In this document: one piece after another, positions 1 through 7,856 of the stretch
Numbering within the stretch: position 1 is the first letter of the stretch
Layout of the letters: each line of letters starts with the position of its first letter
DNA from: Bacillota bacterium
GTDB taxonomy: Bacteria > Bacillota > Clostridia > Lachnospirales > Lachnospiraceae
Direction of reading: 5' to 3'
Assembly: GCA_023386315.1 (NCBI GenBank)
Contig: JAEWJZ010000013.1
Span: 1-64,000, forward strand
Length of the DNA stretch: 64,000 nt
Program-made: the position numbers and the translations under genes
Notes under the pieces: model-generated
Seen by the model: only the letters and a program-made list of their open reading frames with translations
What the model was told of the DNA's origin: nothing
Database searches by the model: none

Positions 1-20
1 TATAATAACAGGAGAATTCA

Positions 21-66
21 ATCAAAAACAAAATGGATGCCTCCTGTAATATACAGGAAGGCATCC
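21..66 (-). terminator. Rho-independent terminator downstream of the DeoR gene
   Basis: An inverted repeat at 35-66 has arms GGATGCCT.CCTGTA and TACAGGAAGGCATCC with a single bulged base. Read on the minus strand it is followed by ATTTTGTTTTTG, a U-rich run. It lies about 80 bases past the stop of the minus-strand regulator at 148-894. Confidence 0.8.
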
Positions 67-147
67 ATCAAGAGTGCCTAATCCTCCAGTTGAATAATGA
101 TGTGTCCAGAAAACTGGGTACATATCACTCCATAGCGGGGGTGAGTT

Positions 148-894
148 TTATGCATAAATTAATTGAATATCATGTGAAGAGAGTTCAGAAACAGCAGTAT
201 CATCTATTTTGTCATCAGTAATGACAGTTATGTTTGCATTTTTCAGATTTATAGGAACGACACCATGTTTTTGAAATTTTTCGCTTTCTGTCAGTACGAT
301 AATTCTTTCTGCTTGCGGAGCCATGTCACGAACTGCCTGGGCACGCATCTGATCACGATTGGTAAAGCTTGTTTTGGCAGAATATCCATCTGTTCCGATA
401 AAAAATAAATCAACACAGAAATTTTCAACACATTGTTTGATCATTGGACCAACAAGAACCTGGGACTCTGGCTGGTAGATTCCACCTAACAGGACAATCT
501 GAAAGTTAGACTTATTGCGAATATAGTCGGCGATAAATGCGCTGTTTGTAATGATGGTCAGGTCTTTTTTGGTAGAACAAAGCTCATCAGCCAAAAGAGC
601 GCAACAGCTTCCACTTTCTATCATGAGTGTAGATGCATTCTCCACTAGAGTGGCTGCTTTTGATGCAATCATCTTTTTGGATTCATAATGATATGCAATA
701 CGGCCATTAATATTATCCATACTTCTTAACAGTGCAAAACCATGTTCTCTGATGATAATGCCTTTTTCTTCTAATTCATCTAAATCCTTTCGAATTGTAA
801 CCTGTGATACGCCTAATTTTTCTGCGAGGACAGAAACTTCTATTTTATTTTCATCGGTTAAAAGCTCTAATATCTGATTACATCTGTTTTTCAC
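148..894 (-). CDS. DeoR-family transcriptional regulator
   Basis: A 248-residue protein with GTG start and a good AGGGAGGA ribosome site. Residues 1-60 form a DeoR-type winged helix-turn-helix (VSVLAEKLGVSQVTIRKDL). The rest is the DeoR C-terminal sensor domain, with the typical IESGS and LGG segments and the FIGTDG motif that binds phosphorylated sugars in this family. It lies downstream of the activase gene on the same strand and has its own promoter. The neighbouring glycyl-radical enzyme and aldolase make it the likely local repressor, responding to a sugar phosphate of that pathway. The ligand is inferred. Confidence 0.9.
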   Translation of the reverse strand: MKNRCNQILELLTDENKIEVSVLAEKLGVSQVTIRKDLDELEEKGIIIREHGFALLRSMDNINGRIAYHYESKKMIASKAATLVENASTLMIESGSCCALLADELCSTKKDLTIITNSAFIADYIRNKSNFQIVLLGGIYQPESQVLVGPMIKQCVENFCVDLFFIGTDGYSAKTSFTNRDQMRAQAVRDMAPQAERIIVLTESEKFQKHGVVPINLKNANITVITDDKIDDTAVSELSSHDIQLIYA

Positions 895-929
895 AACAGT
901 GTCCTCCCTAATAAAATTTTATATAATAC

Positions 930-958
930 ATTATAGTACAAATAAGTTTCAACTTCAA
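930..958 (-). promoter_or_regulatory. Sigma-A-type promoter of the DeoR gene
   Basis: On the minus strand TTGAAG (plus positions 953-958) and TATAAT (930-935) are separated by 17 bases. The start codon follows about 35 bases later. The regulator can therefore be expressed independently of the activase gene upstream of it. Confidence 0.65.
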
Positions 959-1015
959 TAAATAATACTTTCATTTGAAACCATATAAAATAGTAAATGT
1001 TTCTTTTATCATGCT

Positions 1016-1930
1016 TTAGAAAAAGGCATCGATACCCGCCTCTAAAAAGACTTTTCGGAACTGTTCTAAATCTACTCTGTGTAATGCCGGAACATCTGTA
1101 TAATAATAAGGTCTGTTTAATAAATCATATTTATTTTCTCCAAACTGATGAAAAGGAAGAAGCTGAATTTGCGATATTCCGATTTCCTGTAATATTTTGA
1201 CAAAACCTTGCGCATCCGTCAAAGTATTATTAAAATCAGGGATAACAGGTAATCTCGGAAGAATGGTCTTCCCCATATTTGCAGCATGTTTCAGGTTTTC
1301 TAAAATCAATTCATTGGTTACACCAGTTCCCTGTTTATGTTTAACAGAATTCCAGTGTTTTAAATCAAAAAGCATATAATCAACGTATTCTATGACCTGA
1401 TCAAAAACAGTAGCACTCCCAAAACCAGTTGTTTCGCAGCAGGTATGCAGTCCTTTTTCTTTAGCAGCAAGCAATAACTCTGTAGCAAATGCTGGTTGTG
1501 AAAGTATCTCTCCGCCAGATAACGTAATACCACCGCCACTTTCTTCATAAAAGGCTTCATCCTGAATAACAACATCCATGACATCCTGAACAGTTTTCAT
1601 TTCACCCTCTTTTTCTAAGGCTTTGCCAGGACATTTCTGAACACACTGAAGACAGCCTTTACATTTTGCTGCATCTACGTGAATGTGTCCATTTGAAAGT
1701 GTTATTGCTTTCGAACGGCAAATATCAATGCAATGATGGCAATGGATGCATTTTTTATGATTCCACAATATTTGCACTTTGGAAAGCTGACTTTCAGGAT
1801 TTGAACACCAGAGGCATCGTAAGGGACAGCCTTTCAAAAAGACGACGGTTCGAATACCTGGACCATCATTGACACTAAATTTTTGAATATTAAAGACGAC
1901 ACCGGATTTTTTGTAATCAATTTTTCCCAT
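1016..1930 (-). CDS. Glycyl-radical enzyme activating protein (radical SAM)
   Basis: A 304-residue radical-SAM activase that installs the glycyl radical on its partner enzyme. The SAM-cluster motif CPLRCLWC is at C35, C39, C42. It is followed by a ferredoxin-like insert with two Cys sets (CIHCHHCIDIC and CKGCLQCVQKC) for two more 4Fe-4S clusters, as in activases of the PflC/HpdA/CutD class rather than in short PflA. The SGGE motif of radical-SAM activases follows. It is divergent from the glycyl-radical enzyme at 2191, its obvious substrate, and corresponds in context to E. coli YbiY. Start ATG at 1930 has an upstream AGGAG. Confidence 0.93.
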   Translation of the reverse strand: MGKIDYKKSGVVFNIQKFSVNDGPGIRTVVFLKGCPLRCLWCSNPESQLSKVQILWNHKKCIHCHHCIDICRSKAITLSNGHIHVDAAKCKGCLQCVQKCPGKALEKEGEMKTVQDVMDVVIQDEAFYEESGGGITLSGGEILSQPAFATELLLAAKEKGLHTCCETTGFGSATVFDQVIEYVDYMLFDLKHWNSVKHKQGTGVTNELILENLKHAANMGKTILPRLPVIPDFNNTLTDAQGFVKILQEIGISQIQLLPFHQFGENKYDLLNRPYYYTDVPALHRVDLEQFRKVFLEAGIDAFF

Positions 1931-2106
1931 CTGAGCATCTCCTTTTTATTTTTGTACCAGGCAATCGCAAAAATCTGCGATTTTATAAAAACGATATGTA
2001 TTGTGAGTTTTATATTTTCTGATATCTATCATATCATATTTTGCTTCTAAATAAAAGGTTATAACTTATGTATGAAACATATAAATATTACGTATATAAA
2101 ACATAG

Positions 2107-2135
2107 TTGACAAACATGGAAGAACGAAATAGAAT
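2107..2135 (+). promoter_or_regulatory. Promoter of the glycyl-radical enzyme gene
   Basis: TTGACA (2107-2112), a 17-base spacer and TAGAAT (2130-2135), about 55 bases before the start codon. The intergenic stretch 1931-2190 is AT-rich and should also hold the divergent activase promoter, which I could not place with confidence. Confidence 0.7.
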
Positions 2136-2153
2136 AAAGTTACGAACGAAATA
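2122..2153 (+). promoter_or_regulatory. Direct repeat GAACGAAATA x2, candidate DeoR operator
   Basis: The 10-base word GAACGAAATA occurs at 2122-2131 and again at 2144-2153, 22 bases apart, so on the same face of the helix. The first copy overlaps the -10 box. Binding there would block transcription of the glycyl-radical enzyme. DeoR-family proteins often bind repeated CGAAA/TTTCG words. That the regulator at 148-894 binds here is inferred from proximity. Confidence 0.5.
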
Positions 2154-2190
2154 TACATACATTACTATTGAATAAAGAAGGAGGTATGAC

Positions 2191-4605
2191 ATGGAAAATG
2201 AGTTACATTTTGGGGCATTGACAGAGCGTATGAAGTCTTTTCGCGAAGAAGTGTTGGAAGAAAAGCCATATATTGATGCGCAGCGTGCAATATTGGCGAC
2301 AGAAGCATACAGGAAAAATCAGAATCAGCCTCGTGTGCTTGTCAGGGCACTCATGTTAAAGAAGATTCTGGAGGGAATGACAATCTATATTGAAGAGAAA
2401 ACTCTGATAGCCGGTAATCAGGCAACCAAGAATAAGAACGCATCGGTTTTCCCGGAATATACGATGGAATTTATACTGAAAGAACTGGATCTGTTTGAGA
2501 AAAGAGATGGAGATGTCTTTTATATTACAGAAGAAACTAAGAAGCAGCTTCGCGATATTGCACCTTTCTGGGAGAATAATAATCTGAGAGCAAGAGGAGA
2601 GGCACTCTTGCCAGAGGAAGTAAGCGTATTCATGGAGACTGGTGTTTTCGGTATGGAAGGAAAACTCAATGCGGGGGATGCACATTTAGCAGTTAATTAT
2701 GCAAGGATTCTTTCGGATGGATTAAAAGGGTATGAAGAAAGAACGAAAGCGTTAAAAGATGCACTTGATTTTACAGATCCGGAGAGCGTAGATAAGAATT
2801 CCTTTTATAAAGCAGTGTTGATTGTGATAGAAGCAGTACATAACTTCGCATTGCGTTACAGCGAACTGGCACTGAAATTAGCCTTGCAGGAAACAAACGC
2901 GCAGCGGAAAGCAGAACTGGAAGAAATGAGCAGAATCTGTGCAAAGGTTCCCTATGAACCGGCAGCTTCTTTCAGGGAAGCGGTACAGTCTGTCTGGTTT
3001 ATACAGCTGATTCTTCAGATTGAATCCAATGGACACTCCTTAAGCTACGGCAGATTTGACCAATATATGTATCCGTATTATATCAGAGATATGAAGGAAG
3101 GACGGACAACACAGGAAGAAGCTTTAGAGATTTTGACCTGTTTGTGGATTAAGACGCTGACGATCAATAAAGTAAGATCACAGGCACATACATTAAGCTC
3201 TGCGGGTTCACCTATGTATCAGAATGTAACGATTGGCGGACAGACTCCACAGAAAGAAGATGCTGTTAATGAATTGAGTTTTCTTGTTCTGAAGTCAGTG
3301 GCACAGACAAGACTGACTCAGCCGAATCTGACAGTTCGTTATCATAAGAATCTGAATAAAGAATTTTTTGATGAATGTATTGAGGTCATGAAGCTTGGAT
3401 TTGGAATGCCTGCACTGAACAATGATGAAATTATCATTCCATCCTTTATTAATTGGGGCGTGAAGGAAGAGGATGCATATAACTACAGTGCAATCGGATG
3501 TGTAGAGACAGCTGTTCCGGGAAAATGGGGCTATCGTTGTACCGGAATGTCTTACATCAATTTTCCGCGAGTTTTGCTCTGTGCCATGAATAATGGTGTA
3601 GATCTGACAAGTGGGAAAAGATTCACCAAAGGATGTGGGTACTTCAAGGATATGGAAACTTATGAAGACTTATTGACAGCATGGGATAAGACGGTAAGAG
3701 AGATGACCAGATACAGTGTGATTGTAGAAAATGTCATTGATAAGGCATCTGAAAGAGATGTGCCGGATGTCCTTTGTTCAGCACTTACGGATGATTGTAT
3801 TGGAAGAGGCAGGACGATCAAGGAAGGTGGCGCTGTATATGACTTCATATCAGGATTACAGGTCGGAATAGCGAATATGGCAGATTGCCTGGCTGCAATT
3901 AAGAAGCTGGTATATGAAGATAAGAAGATTACAAGAGAGCAGTTATGGAATGCAATTCTGGATGATTTCCAGTCCCCTGAAAATCGTAAGATTCAGGAAA
4001 TGCTAATCAATGAAGCTCCTAAGTATGGGAATGATAATGATTATGTAGATCAGCTGGTTGTTGAAGCATATGATTCTTATCTGGATGAAATTAAGAAATA
4101 TCCAAACACCCGCTATCAGAGGGGACCAATTGGCGGTATCCGCTATGGTGGAACTTCCTCTATCAGTGCCAATGTGGGACAGGGGATGGGGACAATGGCA
4201 ACACCAGATGGAAGAAATGCATATGAACCTCTGGCAGAAGGCTGCAGTCCTGCACATAATGCAGATAAGAACGGCCCTACAGCAGTATTTAAGACAGTGT
4301 CCAAACTTCCAACGGAGAAGATTACCGGAGGCGTCTTACTGAATCAGAAGATGACACCGCAGATGCTTTCTACAGAAGAAAATAAGCAGAAACTTGAAAT
4401 GTTGATCCGTACATTTTTTAACAGACTACATGGATATCATGTACAGTACAATATCGTATCCAGAGAAACCTTACTGGATGCACAGATTCATCCGGAAGAC
4501 CATAAAGACCTAATCGTACGTGTGGCTGGTTACAGTGCTTTTTTCAATGTATTATCCAGGAAAACACAGGATGACATTATTGAGCGTACCGAGCAGGCTT
4601 TATAA
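2191..4605 (+). CDS. Glycyl-radical enzyme, YbiW/PflD-like (predicted anhydrohexitol-6-phosphate lyase)
   Basis: An 804-residue glycyl-radical enzyme of the pyruvate-formate-lyase superfamily. The C-terminal glycyl loop VRVAGYSAFF places the radical on G780. The active-site thiyl Cys is C437 in GCVE, with E439. The GCVE form, as opposed to the CC pair of true pyruvate formate-lyase, marks the C-O/C-N cleaving eliminases such as diol dehydratase, CutC and YbiW. The divergent activase plus the downstream FSA-type aldolase match E. coli ybiY-ybiW-fsaA. YbiW and PflD have been reported to open 1,5-anhydroglucitol-6-P and 1,5-anhydromannitol-6-P to 1-deoxyfructose-6-P, which FSA then splits. Substrate assignment here rests on context. 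Ribosome site AAGGAGG. Confidence 0.8.
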   Translation: MENELHFGALTERMKSFREEVLEEKPYIDAQRAILATEAYRKNQNQPRVLVRALMLKKILEGMTIYIEEKTLIAGNQATKNKNASVFPEYTMEFILKELDLFEKRDGDVFYITEETKKQLRDIAPFWENNNLRARGEALLPEEVSVFMETGVFGMEGKLNAGDAHLAVNYARILSDGLKGYEERTKALKDALDFTDPESVDKNSFYKAVLIVIEAVHNFALRYSELALKLALQETNAQRKAELEEMSRICAKVPYEPAASFREAVQSVWFIQLILQIESNGHSLSYGRFDQYMYPYYIRDMKEGRTTQEEALEILTCLWIKTLTINKVRSQAHTLSSAGSPMYQNVTIGGQTPQKEDAVNELSFLVLKSVAQTRLTQPNLTVRYHKNLNKEFFDECIEVMKLGFGMPALNNDEIIIPSFINWGVKEEDAYNYSAIGCVETAVPGKWGYRCTGMSYINFPRVLLCAMNNGVDLTSGKRFTKGCGYFKDMETYEDLLTAWDKTVREMTRYSVIVENVIDKASERDVPDVLCSALTDDCIGRGRTIKEGGAVYDFISGLQVGIANMADCLAAIKKLVYEDKKITREQLWNAILDDFQSPENRKIQEMLINEAPKYGNDNDYVDQLVVEAYDSYLDEIKKYPNTRYQRGPIGGIRYGGTSSISANVGQGMGTMATPDGRNAYEPLAEGCSPAHNADKNGPTAVFKTVSKLPTEKITGGVLLNQKMTPQMLSTEENKQKLEMLIRTFFNRLHGYHVQYNIVSRETLLDAQIHPEDHKDLIVRVAGYSAFFNVLSRKTQDDIIERTEQAL

Positions 4606-4653
4606 GGAAGCAGGGTTCATAATAACAAATTAATCAAAAAGGGGAGCCAAAAC

Positions 4654-5331
4654 ATGAAATTTATCATTGATGATGCAAATATTGAAGCAATAAAAAGAAT
4701 TTATGAATATTATCCCGTTGATGGTGTAACGACCAATCCGTCCATTCTTGCAAAAAGCAAAAGACCACCATTTGAAGTATTAAAGGAAATAAGAGCTTTT
4801 ATTGGTAAGGAAGCAGAGCTTCATGTACAGGCAGTTGCATTGGAAGCACAGGGCATGGTTGAGGATGCATATGCGATTATTAAGGAACTTGGAGATACAA
4901 CCTATGTAAAGATTCCGTCTATTCCGGAAGGCTTTAAGGCTATGAAGGAGTTAAAAAAAGAAGGTATTCGTATTACGGCAACTGCAATCTATACACCTAT
5001 GCAGGCATATCTTGCTGCAAAATGTGGAGCAGATTATGCAGCGCCATATATCAATCGTATTGATAATATGGGATATAACGGTATCCAGACTGCAAAGAAT
5101 ATTCATGATATTTTCAAAAATAATGATTTAAAAACACAGGTGCTTGCTGCCAGCTTTAAAAATTCGCAACAGGTTCTGGAATTATGTGAGTATGGTATTG
5201 GCGCATCAACAATCTCTCCAGATGTGATTGATGCATTGGTAAAGAATGCCGCAATTACATCTGCTGTTGATGATTTTATCAAAGACTTTGAGGAATTGAC
5301 TGGAAAAGGAAAAACAATGAGTAACTGCTAA
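4654..5331 (+). CDS. Fructose-6-phosphate aldolase / transaldolase-like (FSA, TalC type)
   Basis: A 225-residue single-domain transaldolase-family TIM barrel. The Schiff-base lysine is K86 in TYVKIPS, equivalent to K85 of E. coli FSA. The N-terminal DDAN and TTNPS motifs are typical. It lies 48 bases after the glycyl-radical enzyme with its own GGGGAG ribosome site and is probably co-transcribed. In the anhydrohexitol pathway the aldolase would cleave 1-deoxyfructose-6-P to glyceraldehyde-3-P and hydroxyacetone. A plain fructose-6-P aldolase or transaldolase role cannot be excluded from sequence. Confidence 0.85.
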   Translation: MKFIIDDANIEAIKRIYEYYPVDGVTTNPSILAKSKRPPFEVLKEIRAFIGKEAELHVQAVALEAQGMVEDAYAIIKELGDTTYVKIPSIPEGFKAMKELKKEGIRITATAIYTPMQAYLAAKCGADYAAPYINRIDNMGYNGIQTAKNIHDIFKNNDLKTQVLAASFKNSQQVLELCEYGIGASTISPDVIDALVKNAAITSAVDDFIKDFEELTGKGKTMSNC

Positions 5332-5366
5332 TTAACACACGTTACAGATATAGTAGTTAACATACC

Positions 5367-5392
5367 GCCGCCCCAATTGGGCGGCTGATTTA
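5367..5392 (+). terminator. GC-rich hairpin after the aldolase gene
   Basis: GCCGCCC (5367-5373) and GGGCGGC (5379-5385) form a perfect 7-bp stem with a 5-base loop, followed by the imperfect T-rich TGATTTATT. It is a probable terminator of the glycyl-radical operon, with a weak U-tract. Confidence 0.6.
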
Positions 5393-5466
5393 TTGCCTGA
5401 GACATAAATATTTTTCCATAATTTTAGGGATTATTTCCAAATTATGTAAATTAGTTAATATTTTAC

Positions 5467-5495
5467 TTGGAAAAGTAACAACTTTGTGGTATTAT
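5467..5495 (+). promoter_or_regulatory. Promoter of the amino-acid importer / ablAB group
   Basis: TTGGAA (5467-5472), a 17-base spacer and TATTAT (5490-5495). The long palindrome at 5471-5510 covers the spacer and the -10 box. The start codon of the binding protein is at 5534. Confidence 0.65.
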
Positions 5496-5510
5496 AAAGT
5501 TGTTACTTTT
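5471..5510 (+). promoter_or_regulatory. 15-bp palindrome, operator-like; shares ACAACTT-N12-AAGTTGT with the betaine operon
   Basis: The arms 5471-5485 and 5496-5510 are perfectly complementary over 15 bases around a 10-base centre. The core ACAACTT (5478-5484), 12 bases, AAGTTGT (5497-5503) recurs with identical half-sites and spacing at 30994-31019, beside a BusR-like regulator. The left half sits between the -35 and -10 boxes and the right half just after the -10, so a bound repressor would exclude RNA polymerase. As RNA the hairpin is followed by a short U-run, so an AT-rich terminator is the alternative reading. Confidence 0.6.
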
Positions 5511-5533
5511 TGCTTGAAACATAAGGAGGTTAT

Positions 5534-6322
5534 ATGAAACTTGAAAAAAAATTAATATTTTTACTAATGTTAATATCATTTTCAATTCTTGTCACAGGTT
5601 GTAAAAAGGAAGAAACAGACAGTTTAAAACGCGTCGAGGAGGCAGGTACCTTAACTGTCGTAGGAAGCGGAGGTTATCCCCCCTTCAACTATATGGAAGA
5701 TGGTAAAGTTGTTGGATTTGATGTAGATACAGGTGAAGAGATAGCAAAGCGTTTAGGAGTAAAACTTAATTATGTCACATCTGACTGGGATGGACTGACG
5801 GAAGGCTTAAGAAACAAACGATACGATGGGATCTTAGGCAGTATGGCGATAACAGATGAGCGTCTTAAAGTTGTAGATTTCACAAGCCCTTATTATTATT
5901 CCGGCGCACAATTATTCATAAATAAAGATTCAGAAATTACAGATGTAAACCAGATGGCTGGGAAAAAGATTGCTGTAACCACAGGAACTAACTTTGTCCA
6001 GGATGCTGAAAAATTAGGAGCAGAAGTAAGCTTTTATCAGGATGATAATGCAACACTTCTGGAATTGATCAATGGCCGGGTTGATGGTGTAATTACGGAC
6101 CGGCTGGTAGGTTTGTCTGCAATGAACGATATTGCGGGTGGTGATACGATTATGCCTGTTGGAGAGCTGTTACGACTTGAAAATATGGGAATAGCAATCA
6201 ACAAGGATGATAAAGAACTGCTGGAACGGATAAATGAAATCTTAAAAGAAATGCATGATGATGGCACAATGACAAAGATCAGTGAAAAATGGCTTGATGG
6301 CGTAGATATCACCGTAAAGTAG
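5534..6322 (+). CDS. Amino-acid ABC transporter substrate-binding lipoprotein
   Basis: A 262-residue periplasmic-binding-protein family 3 lipoprotein. It has a short basic N-terminus, a hydrophobic stretch and lipobox LVTGC at about residues 19-23. The mature part has the family-3 hallmarks SGGYPPFNY, GFDVD and the MAITDERL and TGTNFV segments. It captures polar amino acids outside the membrane for the permease and ATPase that follow. Because the operon continues into a lysine 2,3-aminomutase, lysine is the most reasonable ligand, but the specificity is inferred. Ribosome site AAGGAGG. Confidence 0.9.
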   Translation: MKLEKKLIFLLMLISFSILVTGCKKEETDSLKRVEEAGTLTVVGSGGYPPFNYMEDGKVVGFDVDTGEEIAKRLGVKLNYVTSDWDGLTEGLRNKRYDGILGSMAITDERLKVVDFTSPYYYSGAQLFINKDSEITDVNQMAGKKIAVTTGTNFVQDAEKLGAEVSFYQDDNATLLELINGRVDGVITDRLVGLSAMNDIAGGDTIMPVGELLRLENMGIAINKDDKELLERINEILKEMHDDGTMTKISEKWLDGVDITVK

Positions 6323-6353
6323 TTTCGAGATTTCGTGATAAAGGAGAAAAAGT

Positions 6354-7025
6354 ATGAGTATTTGGGATTTTTCAATAATTCCAAAGTATTTTATGTCATT
6401 TTTAGCTGCAGCAAAGATGACTGTATTGGTGACTGTATTCGGTATCCTGATTGGTCTACTGTTAGGGCTTATTCTTGCACTGATGCGTATATCCAAATAT
6501 GAGATTTTAAGTATTCCTGCAAAAGTATATATATGGATCGTTCGGGGGACTCCATTGCTTTTACAGTTACTATTCATTTATTTTGGTTTGGTTAATATTG
6601 TACGTCTTGGTAATTTACCCTCTGCCTTTTTAGCACTTGGGCTCCATAATGCAGCATATATTGCAGAAATATTCAGAGGGTCCATACAGGGGATTGCCAG
6701 AGGGCAGCGGGAAGCAGGTCTTTCTCTGGGTATGACAGAAGGGAAGGTCATGCGCCGCATTATATTACCACAGGCATTCAAGCGTGCAGTCCCTTCATTA
6801 AGCAATCAGTTAATTATAGCACTAAAAGACTCCTCTTTAGCCAGTGCGGTTGCAATACCGGAATTATTGCTATATGCAAGGCAGCTTGGTTCTTCTAATT
6901 TCCGGTTAATGGAGATGTTAACCATAGCAGCTATTTACTACTTAATTATGACCTCAGTATTAACCATATTAGCAAATGTAGTTGAGAAACGGTTAAATGT
7001 CAGCGATTTTAAAGTAATGGAGTGA
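6354..7025 (+). CDS. Amino-acid ABC transporter permease (HisM/GlnP type)
   Basis: A 223-residue membrane protein with about five hydrophobic segments and the permease EAA-type loop ([23 protein letters not shown]) that docks on the ATPase. The motif RGTPLLLQL is typical of polar amino-acid permeases. It sits 31 bases after the binding protein with an AAAGGAG ribosome site and 7 bases before the ATPase gene, so the three genes form one importer. Confidence 0.92.
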   Translation: MSIWDFSIIPKYFMSFLAAAKMTVLVTVFGILIGLLLGLILALMRISKYEILSIPAKVYIWIVRGTPLLLQLLFIYFGLVNIVRLGNLPSAFLALGLHNAAYIAEIFRGSIQGIARGQREAGLSLGMTEGKVMRRIILPQAFKRAVPSLSNQLIIALKDSSLASAVAIPELLLYARQLGSSNFRLMEMLTIAAIYYLIMTSVLTILANVVEKRLNVSDFKVME

Positions 7026-7032
7026 TCAGCCT

Positions 7033-7755
7033 ATGATAGATATAAAAGGACTTAATAAATGGTTTGGAAAACATCAGGTATTGCATGATATTAAATTCCA
7101 TGTAGATGAGAATGAAGTGGTTGTGATTATTGGTTCAAGCGGATCAGGGAAGAGCACCTTACTTCGATGTATTAATTTTCTTGAAAAACACCAGGAGGGA
7201 ACCATAGAACTGGATGGGAAAACAATAACATCAAAGACGAAAAATCTACATTTAGTCAGACAGGAAGTAGGCATGGTATTTCAGCATTTTAATCTTTTTC
7301 CCCACAAAACTGTATTGGAAAATGTGATTGAAGGCTTGACGCAGGTTAAGAAGGTTCCCCTTGCCAAGGCAAAGGAACAAGGCCTGTTACTGCTGGACAA
7401 AGTGAATATGCAGGATAAGGCGGATACATATCCGGCGATGATATCAGGCGGACAAAAACAGCGTGTCGCCATTGCACGTGCATTAGCTATGAATCCTAAG
7501 ATTATGTTATTTGATGAACCTACGTCAGCTCTTGATCCCGAATTGGTTGGTGAGGTTTTGAAGGTTATGAAAAATCTTGCTGATGATGGCATGACCATGG
7601 TTGTTGTGACTCATGAAATGGGATTTGCAAAAGAAGTTGCTGACAGAATTATTTACATGGATGAAGGCAGAATTGTGGAAGAGGGAACACCAGAAGAAAT
7701 ATTTAATCATCCGGTAAATGACAGAACGAAAGAGTTTATATCGCAGATTTTATAG
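7033..7755 (+). CDS. Amino-acid ABC transporter ATP-binding protein (GlnQ/HisP type)
   Basis: A 240-residue ABC ATPase. Walker A is GSSGSGKST near residue 33-41, the signature ISGGQKQR has Ile in place of the usual Leu, and Walker B is [13 protein letters not shown], followed by the H-loop [10 protein letters not shown]. It energises the permease at 6354-7025. A 101-base gap with a structured element separates it from ablA, so read-through into the osmolyte genes is likely but may be controlled. Confidence 0.93.
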   Translation: MIDIKGLNKWFGKHQVLHDIKFHVDENEVVVIIGSSGSGKSTLLRCINFLEKHQEGTIELDGKTITSKTKNLHLVRQEVGMVFQHFNLFPHKTVLENVIEGLTQVKKVPLAKAKEQGLLLLDKVNMQDKADTYPAMISGGQKQRVAIARALAMNPKIMLFDEPTSALDPELVGEVLKVMKNLADDGMTMVVVTHEMGFAKEVADRIIYMDEGRIVEEGTPEEIFNHPVNDRTKEFISQIL

Positions 7756-7771
7756 AATTATCGGAATTTAT

Positions 7772-7830
7772 GTTACGATTCAGCCTTACGGCATCCGTTT
7801 ATGCACAGGGTGAATCGTAACCATCGTAAC
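7772..7830 (+). promoter_or_regulatory. Inverted repeat with a duplicated 3' arm in the ablA leader
   Basis: GTTACGATTCA (7772-7782) and TGAATCGTAAC (7811-7821) are perfectly complementary over 11 bases. The last eight bases ATCGTAAC are repeated one base later at 7823-7830, so the left arm GTTACGAT could pair with either copy. No U-run follows, and the ablA ribosome site lies about 20 bases downstream. It could be a protein operator or an alternating RNA structure between the importer and ablA. No known riboswitch is recognised. Confidence 0.5.
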
Positions 7831-7856
7831 TATGAAACATTCTCATGGAGGTGTGA

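Noticed and set aside
5332..5533. A lysine riboswitch before the amino-acid importer
   Set aside because: The space between the terminator and the start codon is too short and lacks the multi-helix core; the palindrome explains the region better.
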